A DNA stretch of 64,000 bases, from contig JBAXAB010000002.1 of NCBI GenBank assembly GCA_037142735.1, positions 33,005 through 97,004 of the forward strand. The letters run 5' to 3'. Of the stretch, positions 32,872 through 39,594 are shown one piece after another. This stretch comes from JBAXAB01 sp037142735. GTDB taxonomy: Bacteria; Patescibacteriota; Minisyncoccia; Phycocordibacterales; CAIZLB01. The translations under genes were made by a program, and so were the position numbers. A model generated the notes under the pieces. The model had not been told where the DNA came from. It did no database searches and worked only from the letters and a program-made list of their open reading frames with translations. The first letter of the stretch is position 1, and every line of letters begins with the position of its first letter.

Positions 32872-32944
32872 CGGGGCGTAGTGTAACGGTTAACATTCCT
32901 GTTTTGGGAACAGGCGACTCAGGGTTCGAATCCCTGCGCCCCGA
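32872..32944 (+). tRNA. tRNA-Pro (anticodon TGG)
   Basis: A 73-nt cloverleaf: acceptor CGGGGCG/CGCCCCG, anticodon stem CCTGT/ACAGG with loop TTTGGGA (anticodon TGG), T loop TTCGAAT, discriminator A. The C1-G72 pair is usual for tRNA-Pro. CCA is not encoded. Confidence 0.97.
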
Positions 32945-32949
32945 CAATT

Positions 32950-33288
32950 TTGAAAAAGTTTATAAAAAACAAGGAGGATTTTGAGTGTGAGAAATGCCAT
33001 ACCAAAGTGATTGGTACTGGCTATACAAACCATTGCCCTAATTGCCTCTATAGTAAGCATGTTGATGTGTCTCCAGGAGATAGGGCTAATCCATGTGGGG
33101 GATTAATGAAGCCTGTTAGAGTAGAGGGAACAGGTATAGACAAAATGCAGATAGTTCACAGGTGTGTTAAGTGTGGCGTAGAGAAAAATAACAAAATCCA
33201 ATCCTCTGACAACATAGAGATGGTTGCAAATGTCGCCAAAGAGTTTGCGAAGGAAAAAGTAGAGGGTTGGAAGTTGAAAAGAGATTAA
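32950..33288 (+). CDS. RNHCP domain protein
   Basis: A 112-residue zinc-ribbon protein with the RNHCP signature: FECEKCHTKVIGTGYTNHCP, NCLYSKHVDVSPGDR, and a second Cys pair in HRCVKCGVEKNN. The first Arg of the RNHCP motif is Thr here. Such proteins are frequent in CPR; the role is unknown, RNA binding being likely. The only possible start is TTG at 32950, five bases after the end of tRNA-Pro, so the message is probably released from the tRNA by 3' processing. Confidence 0.85.
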   Translation: MKKFIKNKEDFECEKCHTKVIGTGYTNHCPNCLYSKHVDVSPGDRANPCGGLMKPVRVEGTGIDKMQIVHRCVKCGVEKNNKIQSSDNIEMVANVAKEFAKEKVEGWKLKRD

Positions 33289-33334
33289 ATTGTAGATTTC
33301 AAGGCTCTCTGGTATATTACCAGGGTACAAAAAT

Positions 33335-33405
33335 GCGGGATTGGTTTAGTGGTAGAATGACTGCCTTCCAAGCAGTAGACAAGGGTTCGATTCCCTTATC
33401 CCGCA
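33335..33405 (+). tRNA. tRNA-Gly (anticodon TCC)
   Basis: A 71-nt cloverleaf: acceptor GCGGGAT/ATCCCGC, anticodon stem ACTGC/GCAGT with loop CTTCCAA (anticodon TCC), T loop TTCGATT, discriminator A. CCA is not encoded. Confidence 0.97.
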
Positions 33406-33409
33406 CTAG

Positions 33410-34192
33410 TTAAAGTTTGAGAGACTTTCGCATATCCTCAATCGGTGCTGTTTTCCCAGTAAAAATCTCAAACTGTCTTATTGCCTGGTAAAGCAACATT
33501 TCTTTTGCATCCAATGTTTCTAAACCCAACCTCTTCGCTGTCCTTGTCAGCAAAGTATCACCATAAGTCAAATCAAAAACTACCGAAACGTTTTTTAGCC
33601 AATCTTCAGGGACAATTAGATCATCTTTAGAATTGAAAGCGGATGAGGTAGCATTTATAAGAAAGTCTACTGCAGGTAAATTATTATTTTTCACAAATTT
33701 AACGTCAAACTCTTCAGCCAATTTCTTACCCTTCTCTTCACTTCTATTTGTCAGGAATAAATTATCTTTTAGGATGCCAAATGCATACAAACAAGCACGT
33801 GCAGCACCTCCTGCGCCATAGATTAAAAACTTTTTATTTTTCATGTCCACTTTATGCTCAATTAATACCTTTAAAAACCCGAGCCAGTCTGCATTTTCCC
33901 CAGTAACTTTTCCATCAAGGGATAAAAATATTGTATTCACCGATTTAATTTCTCGTGCTTCAGCCGTAAGCTCATCAACGTACTTAAGAATCTCTTCTTT
34001 ATATGGAGAAGTGATTGCTAATCCTGAATATTCCCCAGAACGAACTTTAGCAATTACTGTTTTTATTTCTGTTATATTTATATCTTCTTTCATATATACA
34101 TAATCAAGCCCTAATGTTTTAAAACCTGCATTGAATAATGTGGGAGCTAAACTGTGGTTTAGTGGATGTCCGACAAGGGCAAATTTTTTCAT
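33410..34192 (-). CDS. aroE: shikimate dehydrogenase-like protein
   Basis: A 260-residue protein of the AroE fold. The N-terminal substrate domain has LVGHPLNHSLAPTLFNAGF, AITSPYKEEIL (the conserved Lys) and SVNTIFL; the Rossmann part has LIYGAGGAARACLYAFGI and TNRSEEKGKKLAEEF. The usual G-x-N-T-D-x-x-G motif reads GENADWLGF, so the Thr is Ala while Asn and Asp remain. It would reduce 3-dehydroshikimate with NADPH. No other shikimate-pathway gene lies in the window. Its ATG overlaps the stop of the upstream small gene (ATGA). Confidence 0.85.
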   Translation of the reverse strand: MKKFALVGHPLNHSLAPTLFNAGFKTLGLDYVYMKEDINITEIKTVIAKVRSGEYSGLAITSPYKEEILKYVDELTAEAREIKSVNTIFLSLDGKVTGENADWLGFLKVLIEHKVDMKNKKFLIYGAGGAARACLYAFGILKDNLFLTNRSEEKGKKLAEEFDVKFVKNNNLPAVDFLINATSSAFNSKDDLIVPEDWLKNVSVVFDLTYGDTLLTRTAKRLGLETLDAKEMLLYQAIRQFEIFTGKTAPIEDMRKSLKL

Positions 34193-34341
34193 TTCGGAAG
34201 TCCTTTAACCATCTCCCTATAACACTTCTTACAAATATGAAATTTAATTACCCGATTTTTTGCATTTGGAGGACTTAATAAAATCGCACCGAATTCCTTC
34301 AATTCCTTTTTACATTTATCGCATTTAGGTTTTATAGCCAT
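34189..34341 (-). CDS. small zinc-ribbon protein
   Basis: A 50-residue protein, MAIKPKCDKCKKELKEF and later FHICKKCYREMVKGLPK, with two CxxC pairs suited to bind one zinc ion. No named family is recognised. It is the first gene of a two-gene unit: its TGA overlaps the aroE ATG in an ATGA junction, so translation should be coupled. A TATAAT box (34353-34348) ends six bases before the ATG. The position suggests a regulator or accessory of AroE, but there is no direct evidence. Confidence 0.7.
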   Translation of the reverse strand: MAIKPKCDKCKKELKEFGAILLSPPNAKNRVIKFHICKKCYREMVKGLPK

Positions 34342-34347
34342 AATATT

Positions 34348-34353
34348 ATTATA
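34348..34353 (-). promoter_or_regulatory. -10 box of the zinc-ribbon-aroE unit
   Basis: Exact TATAAT on the minus strand, six bases before the ATG at 34341; a leaderless transcript is predicted. Confidence 0.55.
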
Positions 34354-34362
34354 CCAAAGAAA

Positions 34363-34388
34363 GAGCCCACGAAATTAATCGTGAGCCC
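34363..34388 (-). terminator. intrinsic terminator of pheA
   Basis: Ten-pair stem, GAGCCCACGA (34363-34372) with TCGTGAGCCC (34379-34388), six-base loop, T-rich on the minus strand afterwards. It lies seven bases after the pheA stop. Confidence 0.75.
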
Positions 34389-34394
34389 TTGCTG

Positions 34395-35246
34395 TCACCT
34401 AGAAAGAACTTCAAAAGGACCAAAAGTAAAATGTTTTTCAACACAACTTTCGAAACTCTCCATTGCTCTCTGCCACTTATCCATTTCATTTTCTCCAACT
34501 TCAACCTCAATGGCGAAATGATAAACGCCATTTCCCGCATGTACCGAATGGATCTGAATCATGTTCAAACCTTCCGTCTTGAACGGAAGGAGTGAGTCAA
34601 CCAACGCACCTGGTTTATGTGGTGTTTTGTACACAATCAGCGCACGATTTTTCTTTCCTACTGCAACCTTGTGTTCCTTCGGTGTAATTAAAAAGAAGGT
34701 CGTGATCGCCTCCTTGTCCTCGAATGCTTCGTCTAGAACTTTCAATCCATATTTCTCCGCCGCTGAACGAGGTCCGAGCGCTGCACAGCTTTTGTGTTCT
34801 TCGCTTTCTGCTACGAGTCGCGCCGCTTCACCGTTGCTTGATGCATTTAATGTTGGGAGTTCAATTTTGCCCTTACAGGCCTCCAGTGCCTTCGGGTGTG
34901 CGATTACAGAAGTTATTTCTTCATTATCTTGTCTTACCATCAAGCAGAAATGAAGTTTCATCTGTACTGCGCCGACGATGTGAAACGTGCATTCAGGAGA
35001 CTGTAACGTCTCAATGAATGCCTCCAATGGCTCTGCTACTCGGCCCCCAGCTAGTGTTTCCATGGCAATTGCTCCGTAACCTTCGTGTTTAGCGATTAGT
35101 CGCAAAACTTCTCCATTATTTTTTGCTTCAATATAGTTTTCTGTAGTAACTGCAGGCGCGCCGTAGATGCCCGCCAATGCAACATATGCATCATGCGAGA
35201 ATGTTGCCCCGATAGGGCCGAGGAATGTGATGTGTGGTGTTTTCAT
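34395..35246 (-). CDS. pheA: prephenate dehydratase-like protein with ACT domain
   Basis: A 283-residue protein of the prephenate dehydratase family without chorismate mutase. It opens with ITFLGPIGATFSHDAYVALA, then AIAMETLAGGRVAEPLEAFI, SSNGEAARLVAE and CAALGPRSAAEKYGL, all recognisable. The catalytic T-R-F motif reads AITTFFLIT, so the Arg is replaced by Thr. The C-terminal ACT domain has HKPGALVDSLLPF but the ESRP motif that binds phenylalanine is absent. Expression appears to be controlled by an attenuator with a Phe-rich leader peptide (35294-35415), which supports a link to phenylalanine. The gene is visibly richer in G+C than its neighbours, has an A/C-rich leader (AACAACATG) and its own terminator. 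Confidence 0.85.
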   Translation of the reverse strand: MKTPHITFLGPIGATFSHDAYVALAGIYGAPAVTTENYIEAKNNGEVLRLIAKHEGYGAIAMETLAGGRVAEPLEAFIETLQSPECTFHIVGAVQMKLHFCLMVRQDNEEITSVIAHPKALEACKGKIELPTLNASSNGEAARLVAESEEHKSCAALGPRSAAEKYGLKVLDEAFEDKEAITTFFLITPKEHKVAVGKKNRALIVYKTPHKPGALVDSLLPFKTEGLNMIQIHSVHAGNGVYHFAIEVEVGENEMDKWQRAMESFESCVEKHFTFGPFEVLSR

Positions 35247-35293
35247 GTTGTTTCTAATGGTTGTGTTGTTTATGTGTGATACATCAAAACAAA

Positions 35294-35324
35294 AAACCGC
35301 CGGTCCGGAGAGGATTAGCGGTTT
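35294..35324 (-). terminator. attenuator terminator upstream of pheA
   Basis: On the minus strand AAACCGC (35324-35318) pairs with GCGGTTT (35300-35294), followed by TTTTTTGTTTT. It lies 47 bases before the pheA ATG and after the leader peptide, in transcription-attenuator position. CGCTAAT within its left side (plus 35314-35320) can instead pair with ATTAGCG of the leader (plus 35345-35351). Confidence 0.8.
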
Positions 35325-35346
35325 CTTTGTCTAGATTTTTACAACG

Positions 35347-35415
35347 CTAATTTACTCTTCGGTTTGCCGATTGGTTAAAAAAGAAACTAAAGAATGAGTT
35401 AGTATGTTGTATCAC
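35347..35415 (-). CDS. pheL: phenylalanine-rich attenuator leader peptide of pheA
   Basis: A 22-residue ORF starting with GTG at 35415 and ending with TAG at 35347-35349. It reads MIQHTNSFFSFFFNQSANRR followed by VN, with five Phe codons in six (35377-35394: TTC TTT AGT TTC TTT TTT). This copies the layout of the enterobacterial pheA leader (many Phe codons, then terminator). The stop codon lies inside ATTAGCG, the segment that pairs with CGCTAAT to form the antiterminator. A ribosome stalled at the Phe codons would leave that segment free and keep the terminator from forming; a ribosome at the stop would cover it. No Shine-Dalgarno sequence is seen. Confidence 0.8.
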   Translation of the reverse strand: MIQHTNSFFSFFFNQSANRRVN

Positions 35416-35481
35416 GGGATTAAGGGTAACTTAATTTTAAAACTTATGCAAATATGTGAATTTTTCTTAATCTTTTCTTAA

Positions 35482-35509
35482 TTGACATTTCATCTCCATT
35501 TTCTATACT
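35482..35509 (+). promoter_or_regulatory. promoter of a candidate small RNA
   Basis: Exact TTGACA (35482-35487), 16-bp spacer, TATACT (35504-35509). It points away from pheL, into a stretch without any ORF. Confidence 0.7.
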
Positions 35510-35515
35510 TGTACC

Positions 35516-35597
35516 AAGCTATAGATTAATCTCAGATTAGCCTATAGCATTTTTGGGACTTCCCACGGCCCCGCCCCCACAAGGGGCGGGGAGTATT
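35516..35597 (+). ncRNA. candidate small structured RNA
   Basis: About 80 nt with a near-consensus promoter and an intrinsic terminator. It forms a 5' hairpin, GCTATAG (35518-35524) with CTATAGC (35542-35548), extended inside by TAATC/GATTA, then a minor GGGA/TCCC hairpin, then the terminator. No protein is encoded and the next gene on this side is convergent, so it is not a leader. No known family was recognised. It sits back to back with the pheL promoter region. Confidence 0.65.
35569..35591 (+). terminator. terminator of the candidate small RNA
   Basis: Perfect 9-bp GC stem, CCCCGCCCC (35569-35577) and GGGGCGGGG (35583-35591), loop of five bases, followed by AGTATTTTT. Confidence 0.85.
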
Positions 35598-35605
35598 TTT
35601 ATAAA

Positions 35606-35998
35606 TTACAGATCCAAAAGGCTCTTTAACCGAGCTTTTAGGGATAGATAAGTATTAATATCGAGTTGCCCATATTTATCCTGCAACCTTCGGTAGTTAA
35701 ATGTTTTTATTTGGGCCAAGTTCGCAGTACTAATTTTTCCACTAAAATTGATTGATATATACCAACTCCCAGCCTTAATTTTACTGGTCATTGGTATACC
35801 AACAAAAGAATCTTTAGATAATTTCTTTAAAATAATAACAGGTCGTATATATAAATTATCCTTACCGTTGATTTCTGAACCTATATTAATTCCAACACTG
35901 CACCACCAGGCCTCACCTTCATTGAAATAAGGAGGTTGGTTGGCTGTAGCATCAAGATTTTGTTTTAATTCAGACCATTTCAAAAAATCTTTTAGCAC
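35606..35998 (-). CDS. PemK/MazF family toxin-like protein
   Basis: A 130-residue protein with the PemK/MazF pattern: an N-terminal helix of about 25 residues, FNEGEAWWCSVGINIGSEIN, RPVIILKKLSKDSFVGIPMT, then SGKISTANLAQIKTFNYRRL, the last equivalent to the D-Q-I-r-t-i-d-r-R-L segment. Such enzymes cleave RNA. No antitoxin gene lies next to it on either side, so it is either inactive, differently used or paired in trans. It stops 9 bases from the end of the small RNA terminator and has no clear promoter box. Confidence 0.8.
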   Translation of the reverse strand: MLKDFLKWSELKQNLDATANQPPYFNEGEAWWCSVGINIGSEINGKDNLYIRPVIILKKLSKDSFVGIPMTSKIKAGSWYISINFSGKISTANLAQIKTFNYRRLQDKYGQLDINTYLSLKARLKSLLDL

Positions 35999-36062
35999 AC
36001 CCTATAAATATCATGCGGGGTATGAATATTTATTAAATGATTTATAAATTCTTCTCTCCAAA

Positions 36063-36096
36063 ATAAAACACCCCACTTGCGTGAGGTGTTTTATTA
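36063..36096 (-). terminator. intrinsic terminator of the HU gene
   Basis: AATAAAACACC (36063-36073) pairs with GGTGTTTTATT (36086-36096), a perfect 11-bp stem, downstream of the HU stop on the minus strand; a T-rich end is present in both directions. Confidence 0.75.
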
Positions 36097-36119
36097 AGTG
36101 GGTTTAAATAATCGAAGGA

Positions 36120-36392
36120 TTATTTAACAGCATCTTTAAATGCTTTCGCCGCGCGGAACTTTGGAACTTTCATAGCTGGAACTTTAACCGCTTCACCAGT
36201 TCTAGGGTTTCTAGCTGTGCGAGCCGCTCGCTGTTTAGCAGAGAAGATACCAAGACCAGCAATAGAAACTTCTTCTCCTTTCTTTACTGACTTGATGATA
36301 GCATCGATAAGTGTGTCAACAACTTGTTCAGCCTGAACTTTAGTTGTGTTGATGATACCGTGTACTACATCTGCAAGACTTGCTTTGTTCAT
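36120..36392 (-). CDS. hup: HU family DNA-binding protein
   Basis: A 90-residue histone-like protein of normal length. It has the HU features: NKASLADVVHGIINTTKVQA at the N-terminus, VSIAGLGIFSAKQRAARTAR as the beta arms, and the DNA-contacting GRNPxTG motif in the variant ARNPRTGEAVKVPAMKVPKF, ending FRAAKAFKDAVK. It binds and bends DNA as a dimer and compacts the nucleoid. It stands alone with its own terminator. Confidence 0.96.
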   Translation of the reverse strand: MNKASLADVVHGIINTTKVQAEQVVDTLIDAIIKSVKKGEEVSIAGLGIFSAKQRAARTARNPRTGEAVKVPAMKVPKFRAAKAFKDAVK

Positions 36393-36529
36393 GTTTTTTT
36401 AAAAATTTCTTTTTAATTAATTTCGACCACCTAGCGTAATACCATTATATAGCAAGGTATTTTTAATGCAATATGTCACAAATCGGTTAAAATAAGGTGT
36501 TATTTATTCTAAATTCAGCTGGTTTTAAC

Positions 36530-38062
36530 TTATCTTGCTATCTCTATTACACGTGTTTCTCTGATCACTGTAACCTTTATTTCACCTGGGTAACGTAATT
36601 CAGATTCGATTTTGAGGGCTATGTCTCGTGCTAGGGCACGGGATTCTGCATCTCCGAGGTCTGCTGGATTGATGAAAACCCTTATTTCTCGGCCTGCCTG
36701 GAGAGCGTAGGCCTTATCTACTCCTACAAAGGAAGTCGCAATTTGTTCAAGTTCAGCTAGGCGTTTTAAGTACATTTCTATATTGTCTTTACGAGCACCG
36801 GGGCGCCCTCCAGAGATAGCGTCAGCAGTTTGTACAATGCGGGACTCTATTGTGTCATAAGGGTATTCTTCGTGATGAGCACGCATGGCACGGATCACAT
36901 CATCATGTACCCCAAATTTCTCTAATAGTTTAATACCAATCTCAACATGAGTCCCCGCCACTTCATGATCGAGCGCTTTGCCTATGTCGTGTAGAAGGGC
37001 AGCAGTTTTGGCTACTCGAACGTTTGCGCCTATCTCTTCAGCAATTATTCCAGCAATATGTGAACATTCAATAGAATGTTGCAAGACATTGTGTCCGTAA
37101 CTAGTTCTGAAGTGTAGGCGGCCTAGGATTGATACAAGTCGAGGGTCTAGATTTAAAATTCCACATTCATATGTTGCCTCTTCTCCTTTTTCTTTCACAA
37201 TTTTGTTCATCTGTTTCTTGGCGTCTTCAATTTCTTTTTCAATACGTGCAGGTTGAATGCGCCCATCCTTAATTAAGCTTTCAAGCGCAATAGTAGCAAT
37301 TGCACGGCGAATTGGATCGAATGAAGATAGGGTGATGACTCCAACAGTGTCATCAATGACAACCTCAACGCCAGTTTCTTTTTCAAAAGTTTTAATATTA
37401 CGGCCTTCTTTTCCAATTATTTTTCCTTTAATATCCTCAGACTCTATTTTGACATGGGAACTAAAAAAATCAGATGAGACTGAGGATGCAAGTCGTTGTA
37501 TTGACATTGCCAGAATTTCTTTCGAAGCGTTTAACACGGCGTCTTCACCGGCAACCTCAAGTTTTCTTAAACGAGATTGAATATCAGCCTTGTTTTCTTT
37601 CTCAACTAGTTTAAAGATTTCGTCTCGAGCTTCGTCTTTGTCTAATTTGGCTATACGTTTCAATTCTTTTTCAGCCTTTTCCAATGTTTTATCTAGACTT
37701 GCCTTACTTTCTTCAATTTCTATTTTAGTCTTATTTATATCCTCTATCTGCTTGTCGGATTCTGTTTGACGTGTGTCCAGAAATTCTTCCTTTTTTACCA
37801 GTCGTTCCTCGGTTTTTTTTATATTTTCTTCACGCTCTTTAACTTGTTCACGGGCAGATTTCAAGGTATCAGAAGCGGTCTCTTCTGCTTTCAACGTGAC
37901 GTGCTTAGCTTCTTCTTTGGCATCAACCATCATTCGTTTGATGTCCAGTTCGAGAGATCCTTTTTTTCCAAGTGCAATCAATATGCGGATGATGTATCCC
38001 AAAGAGAACCCCAGGCCTCCCGCAAGGGTTGCGACGAGGAGTGCTGCTTTAAGGCTTATCAT
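36530..38062 (-). CDS. rny: ribonuclease Y
   Basis: A 510-residue RNase Y: an N-terminal transmembrane anchor (AALLVATLAGGLGFSLGYII), a long coiled coil to about residue 190 (rich in Glu and Lys), a KH domain with KIIGKEGRNIKTFEKETGV, and a C-terminal HD domain with HDIGKALDHEVAGTH and HHEEYPYD. The C-terminal IKVTVIRETRVIEIAR is also typical. It starts mRNA decay from the membrane. It is 13 bases downstream of clpP on the same strand, so the two may share a transcript. Confidence 0.96.
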   Translation of the reverse strand: MISLKAALLVATLAGGLGFSLGYIIRILIALGKKGSLELDIKRMMVDAKEEAKHVTLKAEETASDTLKSAREQVKEREENIKKTEERLVKKEEFLDTRQTESDKQIEDINKTKIEIEESKASLDKTLEKAEKELKRIAKLDKDEARDEIFKLVEKENKADIQSRLRKLEVAGEDAVLNASKEILAMSIQRLASSVSSDFFSSHVKIESEDIKGKIIGKEGRNIKTFEKETGVEVVIDDTVGVITLSSFDPIRRAIATIALESLIKDGRIQPARIEKEIEDAKKQMNKIVKEKGEEATYECGILNLDPRLVSILGRLHFRTSYGHNVLQHSIECSHIAGIIAEEIGANVRVAKTAALLHDIGKALDHEVAGTHVEIGIKLLEKFGVHDDVIRAMRAHHEEYPYDTIESRIVQTADAISGGRPGARKDNIEMYLKRLAELEQIATSFVGVDKAYALQAGREIRVFINPADLGDAESRALARDIALKIESELRYPGEIKVTVIRETRVIEIAR

Positions 38063-38075
38063 TTTATTTTATAGT

Positions 38076-38648
38076 TTAAGATAGAACTTTATCAATAATT
38101 CCGTATTTCTTGGCATCCTCAGCATTCATGAAAAAATTTCTGTCCATGTCTTTTGAAATTTTTTCGAGGGTCTGACCAGTATATTTAGCCATCATCTTGT
38201 TGAGGCGCTCTCTATTCATGAGGATGTGTTTCGCGCTGATCTCAATATCAGATGCCTGACCTTCTGCTCCTCCAAGTGGTTGATGAATCATTATTTCTGA
38301 ATTTGGTAGAGCAAAACGTTTACCTTTAGTTCCTGCCGATAGAATGTGAGAGCCCATCGAAGCTGCTATACCGACGCAGATCGTAGAGACATCGTTCTTT
38401 ATATGATTCATGGTGTCAATAATCGCCAAGCCATCAGTTACGACACCTCCAGGTGAGTTTATGTAAAGCTGGATATCCTTTTTGGGATTTTCTGATTGCA
38501 AGAAGAGCAATTGGGCAATAACCGTATTTGCTACATTATGGTCAATAGGGCCTCCAAGAAATATGATATTTTCTCGTAATAAACGAGAGTAAATGTCGTA
38601 AGCCCTTTCCCCGAAATGTGATTTTTCTATTACTGTTGGTATAAGCAT
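38076..38648 (-). CDS. clpP: ATP-dependent Clp protease proteolytic subunit
   Basis: A 190-residue serine peptidase of the normal length. The catalytic triad is complete: Ser in ICVGIAASMGSHILSAGTKG, His in SEIMIHQPLGGAEGQ and Asp in KDMDRNFFMNAEDAKKYGI. The N-terminal ERAYDIYSRLLRENIIFLGG gives the axial-pore loops. It forms a barrel that degrades proteins delivered by ClpX or ClpC. No Clp ATPase gene lies beside it. Confidence 0.97.
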   Translation of the reverse strand: MLIPTVIEKSHFGERAYDIYSRLLRENIIFLGGPIDHNVANTVIAQLLFLQSENPKKDIQLYINSPGGVVTDGLAIIDTMNHIKNDVSTICVGIAASMGSHILSAGTKGKRFALPNSEIMIHQPLGGAEGQASDIEISAKHILMNRERLNKMMAKYTGQTLEKISKDMDRNFFMNAEDAKKYGIIDKVLS

Positions 38649-38708
38649 GTTTTTTATGTTAGTTTTACTCAGTATATCATCACTGTCAAATTTTTAGGTT
38701 AAAAACAT

Positions 38709-39470
38709 ATGAGACAACATAGATTTTTCGTCGGTCAAGATTTAAGCAAGTTTTTAGGGCAAAACCCAGCAGTTTTTGATTTCGACCCAGATACAACTGA
38801 TTTTGAACCAAAGGACGCCATTGTCAGTCATCAGCACGAGATCATTCGTCAGTGGAAAAAGGTTTTTCGCTATGAACCAGGAGCAGAAGTCATTTTATTC
38901 GATGGAAAAATTGAATATGAAGCAAAAATCCTAGAGCTTTCAAAAAAAGACGAAACAGCAAGGTTGGTTTTAGAGAAAGAGGTCAGGGCGACCCATAATG
39001 ATAAAACTGGGGTTTGGTTGGGGTTAGCTATCTTGAAAGGTGAACATACAGATATGGTTATCGAGAAAGCAACAGAGCTGGGTGTCAGAGGAGTGATCCT
39101 TTTTCAGAGTGATAGGGTGGTAAAAAAAGGTGTAAATTTAGAAAGGTTAAGAAAAATTGCGATCGAGGCTGCAGAGCAGTGCGGAAGAATAGATGTTCCA
39201 ACAATTGATGTGTGCGGAAACATTGAAGAACTATTAAACAAAGATAGTTTTGATCAGAAGGTTATTTTGGACATGGACGGAGAGAGGGTAAAAGGTTCTA
39301 CTAAAGAAAATACCCTTATTTGTATTGGCCCTGAGGGTGGATGGTCTGATGACGAGAGGAAGATATTTAAAGCCAGGAAAGATGTTGTTATCGAAAGTCT
39401 AGGTGAAAATGTTTTAAGAGCAGAAACGGCAGCGATTCTTGGGGCGGGGGCACTCTATCTAAAGTTCTAG
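38709..39470 (+). CDS. rsmE: 16S rRNA (uracil1498-N3)-methyltransferase
   Basis: A 253-residue SPOUT-class methyltransferase. The N-terminal PUA-like part starts MRQHRFFVGQD; the SPOUT knot has LAILKGEHTDMVIEKATELG, AAEQCGRIDVP and the SAM-binding LICIGPEGGWSDDER, ENVLRAETAAILGAGALYL. It methylates U1498 of 16S rRNA. About 25 residues after HRFF (residues 17-45) are extra compared with E. coli RsmE. It is divergent from clpP and followed by a strong bidirectional terminator. Confidence 0.94.
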   Translation: MRQHRFFVGQDLSKFLGQNPAVFDFDPDTTDFEPKDAIVSHQHEIIRQWKKVFRYEPGAEVILFDGKIEYEAKILELSKKDETARLVLEKEVRATHNDKTGVWLGLAILKGEHTDMVIEKATELGVRGVILFQSDRVVKKGVNLERLRKIAIEAAEQCGRIDVPTIDVCGNIEELLNKDSFDQKVILDMDGERVKGSTKENTLICIGPEGGWSDDERKIFKARKDVVIESLGENVLRAETAAILGAGALYLKF

Positions 39471-39482
39471 GTTATTGTGAAA

Positions 39483-39528
39483 CGAAAAGAAAAAAGCACA
39501 TCACTGGTGATGTGCTTTTTTCTTTTCG
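39483..39528. terminator. bidirectional terminator between rsmE and tig
   Basis: Perfect 22-bp inverted repeat (39483-39504 with 39507-39528) with a 2-base loop; the GC core is GCACATCAC/GTGATGTGC and the outer arms are A-rich on the left and T-rich on the right, so it can terminate both convergent genes. Confidence 0.9.
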
Positions 39529-39542
39529 ACTAACTTTTCTGC

Positions 39543-39584
39543 ACCCATTGTCAATTAATTATAAAGAATTAATTGACAATGGGT
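39543..39584. repeat. perfect 18-bp inverted repeat
   Basis: ACCCATTGTCAATTAATT (39543-39560) and its exact complement (39567-39584), with a 6-base centre ATAAAG. It lies between the terminator and the tig stop, has no T-tract and is mostly AT. Confidence 0.85.
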
Positions 39585-39594
39585 ATTCAAACTT

